Source: Acetobacteraceae bacterium
GTDB lineage: Bacteria; Pseudomonadota; Alphaproteobacteria; Acetobacterales; Acetobacteraceae
Direction of reading: 5' to 3'
Assembly: GCA_947478535.1 (NCBI GenBank)
Contig: CANJXD010000189.1
Span: 1 to 9,712, forward strand
DNA: 9,712 bases
Each line of letters begins with the position of its first letter. Position 1 is the stretch's first letter. The notes beneath the pieces were generated by a model. It had not been told where the DNA came from and did no database searches. It was given only the letters and a program-made list of their open reading frames with translations. Made by a program: the position numbers and the translations under genes. Below, piece after piece: positions 6,304 to 9,712 of the stretch.

Positions 6304-7290
6304 ATGAAGATCGGCGTCTTCGGCGCGGGTGCCATTGGCGGGCACCTCGCGCTGCGTCTCGCGCGCGGGGGCGCTGACGTTTCCATCGTCGCGCGCGGCG
6401 CGCATCTCGATGCCGTGCGGGCAAAGGGCATCACCGTCCATGCGCCCGACGGCACCTTTACCGCCCGTGTCAGGGCCAGCGCAGACCCGAGGGAACTGGG
6501 CCCGCAGGATGCGGTGCTGGTCACGGTGAAGGCGCCGGCGCTGCCCTCGGTTGCCGCCGGCATCGCGCCGCTGCTCGGGCCAGATACCCCCGTCATCTTC
6601 GTGATGAACGGCATCCCCTGGTGGTATTTCCTCGGCGGCGATGTTCCCTTTGCGGGGCTTCGCCTGCCGGAGGTCGATCCCGATGGCCTGCTCGAATCCG
6701 TCATCGGCACGCGGCGCACGCTCGGCGGCGTGATCTACTCCGCGGTCGAGGTGAAGGAACCCGGCCTGATCCATTGCGAGCACAACAACACCCGCCTGCT
6801 GATGGGCAGCGTCGATGGCAGCGCATCGCCGATCGCCGATGCGCTGGGCGCCATGGCGGTGGCGGGCGGCATGATGGAGGCCCGCAGCGTGCCGGACATC
6901 AGGCGGGAGATCTGGGCCAAGCTGCTGGGCAACCTCTCGCACGGCCCGCTCACCTCGCTGTCCCGCCGTGGCGTGCGCGATACCTTCGCGGACCCGGTCC
7001 TGCGCCAGGCCGCGCGCATCTCGGCGGAGGAAGGAAGGGCGATCGCCGCGGCCCTCGGCATCGTGCTTGGCCCGGAACAGATCGAGCGCGTCGCCGGCAA
7101 CAACAGCGTCCACAAGCCGTCCATCCTGCAGGACCTGGAACGCGGGCGGCCGATGGAAATCGATGCGCTGTTCAGCGTGCCGCTCCGCCTCGCGCAGCTC
7201 ACCGGCACGCCGGCGCCGCAATTGTCGCTGCTGGTGGCGCTGGTGAAATCCGCCGCCATCGCCGCTGGCCTCTACGAATCGAGGCTCTGA
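6304..7290 (+). CDS. ketopantoate reductase family protein, first paralogue
   Basis: A 328-residue NAD(P)-dependent oxidoreductase of the PanE/ApbA family, which reduces 2-dehydropantoate to pantoate or acts on related 2-oxo/2-hydroxy acids. The N-terminal Rossmann domain starts with GAGAIG (7-12), with Arg31 placed to bind NADP phosphate. Catalytic and substrate residues of E. coli PanE all have counterparts: Asn102 in MNGI, Lys206 and Asn210 in WAKLLGN, Ser273 in HKPSILQD, and Glu285 in PMEID. After Asn102 comes PWWYF, not seen in the biosynthetic E. coli enzyme. The start is ATG at 6304, with GAGG overlapping the stop of the M20D gene. The second paralogue follows after 4 bp. Placement beside a hydrolase and divergent transporter, not with panB/panC, argues for a catabolic 2-hydroxyacid role rather than pantothenate synthesis. 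That is inference. Confidence 0.9.
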   Translation: MKIGVFGAGAIGGHLALRLARGGADVSIVARGAHLDAVRAKGITVHAPDGTFTARVRASADPRELGPQDAVLVTVKAPALPSVAAGIAPLLGPDTPVIFVMNGIPWWYFLGGDVPFAGLRLPEVDPDGLLESVIGTRRTLGGVIYSAVEVKEPGLIHCEHNNTRLLMGSVDGSASPIADALGAMAVAGGMMEARSVPDIRREIWAKLLGNLSHGPLTSLSRRGVRDTFADPVLRQAARISAEEGRAIAAALGIVLGPEQIERVAGNNSVHKPSILQDLERGRPMEIDALFSVPLRLAQLTGTPAPQLSLLVALVKSAAIAAGLYESRL

Positions 7291-7294
7291 TCCC

Positions 7295-8278
7295 ATGCGC
7301 GTCGCGGTCTATGGCGCGGGCGCCATTGGCGGGCATGTCGCGGCGCGGCTCGCCAAGGGTGGCGCCACCGTCTCGCTGATCGGCCGCGGCGCCCACCTCG
7401 CGGCCATCCAGCGCGACGGGCTGACGGTGCATGCCTTCGACGGCACCCACCATTCCCGCCCGGCCGCGAGCGACAACCCTGCCGATCTCGGCCCGCAGGA
7501 TGCGGTGATCGTCACCGTGAAGGCACCGGCGCTATCCTCGGTCGCCGCCGGCATCGGCCCACTGCTGGGGCCGGACACGCCGGTCGCCTTCGTCATGAAC
7601 GGCATCCCCTGGTGGTATTTCGCCCGGCATGGCGGCCCGCTCGACGACACGCGTCTGCTGGAGCTCGACCCGGGTGACGCACTGCGCCAGGCCGTGGGCA
7701 TCGAGCGCACGATCGGTGGCTGCGTCTTTTCCGCCACCGCCGTCATCGCTCCCGGTGTGGTGCGCGCGGAGCCGGGCGTGCTGCGCCTCTGCCTCGGTGA
7801 GATCGATGGCGCCATCACGCCCCGCGTGCAGGCCCTGGCGGCGGTGCTGGAGGCCGGCGGCTTCCCCACCCCGGTCTCGGCCGATATCCGCGCCGATATC
7901 TGGTCCAAGCTTGTCGCCAACCTCGGCAGCAACCCGCCCTGCGTCCTCGCCCGCCGCGGCATCCGCGACACGCTGGCGGACCCCGTGCTGAAGGCCGCCG
8001 CCCTCGCCTGCGCGCGGGAGGCGCTGGCCATCGCCGCCGCCCTCGGCCGCCCGCAGCCGGAGGCGCTGGCCGAGAAGGCCGCGGGCCTGACCATCGCGCA
8101 CAAGCCGTCCCTGTTGCAGGATCTCGAACTCGGCCGCCCGATGGAAATCGACGGCATCCTGGCCACGCCGCTGAAGCTCGCGCGCCTGGTGGGCGTGGCG
8201 ACGCCGACGCTCGACCTGCTGGTCGCCCTCATCCAGCAATCCGCCCGCGCGGCGGGGCTTTATGGAGAGGTGGCGTAG
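7295..8278 (+). CDS. ketopantoate reductase family protein, second paralogue
   Basis: A 327-residue PanE/ApbA-family oxidoreductase, a clear tandem duplicate of the preceding gene: by hand count 32 of the first 50 residues are identical, with no gap there. The Rossmann motif GAGAIG (7-12), Arg31, Asn102 in MNGIPWWYF, Lys205 and Asn209 in WSKLVAN, Ser272 in HKPSLLQD, and Glu284 in PMEID are all kept, so it should be active. It differs from its neighbour at about residues 110-125 and around the active-site flank (NLGSNPPC against NLSHGPLT), where substrate choice could differ. The ATG at 7295 follows the first paralogue by only 4 bp, so translation is coupled. The last 19 bp overlap, on the opposite strand, the end of the DUF429-like gene. 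It may be a partner subunit, as family members are often dimers, or an enzyme for a related or opposite-stereochemistry substrate. Confidence 0.9.
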   Translation: MRVAVYGAGAIGGHVAARLAKGGATVSLIGRGAHLAAIQRDGLTVHAFDGTHHSRPAASDNPADLGPQDAVIVTVKAPALSSVAAGIGPLLGPDTPVAFVMNGIPWWYFARHGGPLDDTRLLELDPGDALRQAVGIERTIGGCVFSATAVIAPGVVRAEPGVLRLCLGEIDGAITPRVQALAAVLEAGGFPTPVSADIRADIWSKLVANLGSNPPCVLARRGIRDTLADPVLKAAALACAREALAIAAALGRPQPEALAEKAAGLTIAHKPSLLQDLELGRPMEIDGILATPLKLARLVGVATPTLDLLVALIQQSARAAGLYGEVA

Positions 8279-9207
8279 CCGGCGGCCTCCCGCGGCATCT
8301 CCACCTGCCCCAGCACCCAGCCCTCCCAGGTCCGGACCCAGGCATCCTCCGGCACGAAATCCGGCTGTGTGCCATCCAGCACGGCGATCATCGCCAGCAG
8401 GCCCAGCACGCAATCCAGCCGGTCCTCCCCCGCCGCATCGGCGCCGAAGCCGGCCGTGATCATCGCCGCCAGCGTGTCCTCCGCCACCACGCCGAGGCGC
8501 GCCATCGTGCCGCGTAGCGCCGCGGCCAGCGCGGCCCGTGGCGCCTGGGTGCGCTTGCTGCCGGCCAGTTTCAGCCCGAGTTGCCGCAGCGCTTCCGCCG
8601 GATAGACCTCCGCCAGCACGGCGCGCCCTGGCGCCAGCAATTCCCGGATGCCGCCCTGGAAGGGCCACAGGCGAACCGGCGCGCCCGCCGCCAGCGCCGG
8701 GGCCAGCCAGTCCCGCCAAGCGCTGATCGCGGCCTTGCCGGACTGGTTTGCCCCCAGCGTCCAGAACACCGGCGCACCGGCCGGGCGCAGCGCCGTCGCC
8801 CGGTCGCACCAGCGGGAAAGCCCCTGCGCGGAGGCCATCCCCAGCGCCGCGGCGTGGGAGGCCCGCGTCATCCCCTTGATGCCGCGCGCGGGGTAGAAGG
8901 GCCGCGAGGGGCGGACGCTGTCGAGCGTGGCCGAGACCTCGAAGAAATCCCGCTTGCCCGCGAGCCCCGCCAGAAGCGCCGGAAAATCCGGCTCCGTTCG
9001 CCCCGCCGCCCAGTCCCGCGGTACCCCGAGCGGCAGGTCGAGGCCGAGCGCCACCGGCAGGCCTTCCGCCAGCAATCCGGGCAGCAACGCCGAAAGATCC
9101 CCCACCGGGCGCGGCGCCGCCATCCGCCAGCCCGCGCCATCCCGCCGCGCCACCGCCAGCCAGCGCTTGCGCGGATCGATGCTCCAATCCGCATGCGCGG
9201 CGATCAT
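8260..9207 (-). CDS. conserved protein with RNase H-fold, DUF429-like pattern
   Basis: A 315-residue cytoplasmic protein of unknown function. The pattern of short acidic strands resembles DUF429 predicted nucleases: Asp7 in HADWS on the first strand, KRW, GLDLPLGVP with Asp57, AEVYPAEAL with Glu200, and DRLDCVLGLLAM with Asp262 and Asp265. Between them lie well-formed motifs, FYPARGIKGMTR (104-115), FWTLGANQSGKAA (148-160) and LWPFQGG (180-186), which look conserved and specific to a subfamily. The open frame extends to a GTG at 9258, but that codon lies within a small palindrome and the extra 17 residues look unstructured; the ATG at 9207 is chosen, although neither start has a good ribosome site. 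It ends with TAA inside the end of the second ketopantoate-reductase gene (19-bp tail-to-tail overlap). The fold assignment is by eye and moderate only. Confidence 0.6.
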   Translation of the reverse strand: MIAAHADWSIDPRKRWLAVARRDGAGWRMAAPRPVGDLSALLPGLLAEGLPVALGLDLPLGVPRDWAAGRTEPDFPALLAGLAGKRDFFEVSATLDSVRPSRPFYPARGIKGMTRASHAAALGMASAQGLSRWCDRATALRPAGAPVFWTLGANQSGKAAISAWRDWLAPALAAGAPVRLWPFQGGIRELLAPGRAVLAEVYPAEALRQLGLKLAGSKRTQAPRAALAAALRGTMARLGVVAEDTLAAMITAGFGADAAGEDRLDCVLGLLAMIAVLDGTQPDFVPEDAWVRTWEGWVLGQVEMPREAAGYATSP

Positions 9208-9278
9208 CGGGGGAGGTTTCGCTTCCAATCGACGGGCGGGGTCATGCCATAGTGGCACGCTTCACGGGAGACCCGCCG
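9208..9278. promoter_or_regulatory. divergent spacer with a 13-bp palindrome
   Basis: The 71 bp between the divergent DUF429-like and cytochrome b561 genes contain TGCCA-TAG-TGGCA (9245-9257), a perfect 5-bp-arm dyad, 22 bp before the cytochrome start. I see no convincing -35/-10 pair. The dyad could be an operator or chance. Confidence 0.25.
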
Positions 9279-9712
9279 ATGGACAGCAGCGCCGCAACGC
9301 CTTCGATCCGTGGCCAGGATGCGATGCATCCCGATGGGCAGTATGCGTCGCTCGCAAAATGGTTCCATTGGCTGACGGTGCCGATGCTGGGTATCGCGCT
9401 GCTGTCGGGCCTCGTCATCCGCTTCATGAAGGATGACGCGAAGATGCCCTTCTACGCGCTGCATGAAAGCCTTGGCCTGCTGATCCTCGGCCTTGCCGTG
9501 CTGCGGCTGGCGTTTCGCGGCATCAGCAAGCCGCCGGCGCTGCCGGGCCACCTGCCGCCCGCCATGCGCGCCGCGGCGGCGGGGGTGCACCACGCGCTCT
9601 ATGCCGCGCTGATCCTGCAGCCGCTGCTCGGCTTCTTCACCACCAATGCCTATGGTTTTCCCCTGCAGGGGGACACGGCCTTCCTGTTCCTGATCGACCT
9701 GCCGAAATTCAT
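9279..9712 (+). CDS. cytochrome b561 family protein, N-terminal part (cut by window edge)
   Basis: An integral di-haem inner-membrane cytochrome b (PF01292 type), likely to pass electrons from quinol or a periplasmic partner. The 144 residues visible cover the first three helices. Motifs are YASLAKWFHWLT (22-33) with His30, SGLVIRF, ALHESLGLLILGLAVLRLAFR (60-80) with His62, and VHHALYAALILQPLLGFF (103-120) with His104/His105. These histidines are placed as the usual haem ligands, and the spacing fits bacterial b561. The start is ATG at 9279, with GGGAG (9266-9270) 8 bases upstream. A polar N-terminal tail of about 20 residues precedes the first helix. The fourth helix and C-terminus are beyond the window, so any fusion or partner domain cannot be seen. 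The gene is divergent from the DUF429-like gene. Confidence 0.88.
   Translation, partial: MDSSAATPSIRGQDAMHPDGQYASLAKWFHWLTVPMLGIALLSGLVIRFMKDDAKMPFYALHESLGLLILGLAVLRLAFRGISKPPALPGHLPPAMRAAAAGVHHALYAALILQPLLGFFTTNAYGFPLQGDTAFLFLIDLPKF

Noticed and set aside
5989..7296. Long minus-strand open frame opposite the first reductase gene
   Set aside because: Biased composition and no motifs; the plus strand has full catalytic motifs of the M20D and PanE families.
7532..9187. Long minus-strand frame spanning the second reductase and DUF429-like genes
   Set aside because: Gly/Ala/Arg-rich shadow frame out of phase with both genes.
9208..9258. GTG start extension of the DUF429-like gene
   Set aside because: The start codon lies in a palindrome, would crowd the divergent cytochrome promoter, and the residues show no conserved feature. 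The choice is not certain.

Overview
The window looks like a stretch of chromosome from a high-GC alphaproteobacterium. The codon use (strong G/C third positions) and gene content (tripartite tricarboxylate transporter with a Bug-type binding protein, DUF1003 protein, cytochrome b561) suggest Acetobacteraceae, for instance a Roseomonas-like genus. That placement is an inference from style; there is no marker gene here.

Layout. The left edge (1-146) is the 3' end of an IS5-family (IS427-like) insertion sequence: the last 43 codons of its transposase and a probable terminal inverted repeat. About 25 bp further on, on the minus strand, are a 52-residue two-helix membrane protein and a DUF1003 membrane protein that run as a coupled pair (171-860). 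Next, also on the minus strand, is a short-chain dehydrogenase/reductase (948-1700) whose classical Tyr-x-x-x-Lys active site is missing. A strong intrinsic terminator (1771-1805) separates it from the upstream transporter genes tctC-tctB-tctA, which run leftward from 4994 to 1838. The 207-bp gap between tctC and tctB contains three hairpins.

A 123-bp divergent promoter region (4995-5117) follows. From it a rightward operon reads an M20D-family amidohydrolase (5118-6293) and two tandem ketopantoate-reductase-family paralogues (6304-7290 and 7295-8278), with gaps of only 10 and 4 bp. The second paralogue overlaps tail to tail, by 19 bp, a minus-strand conserved protein with an RNase H-fold/DUF429-like pattern (8260-9207). 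Divergent from that gene, a cytochrome b561-family protein (9279 onward) runs off the right edge.

How the genes may work together. The divergent arrangement of a solute-capturing secondary transporter and an operon of one amide hydrolase plus two pantoate/2-oxoacid-type reductases reads as an uptake-and-breakdown module for an amide-linked carboxylate: import by TctABC, hydrolysis by the M20D enzyme, then redox conversion of the released hydroxy or oxo acid. The substrate cannot be read from sequence. This module, the degenerate SDR, and the hairpin-filled tctC-tctB spacer are the points most worth a second look. No tRNA, rRNA, CRISPR array or complete mobile element is visible, and no gene-free stretch exceeds 300 bases.
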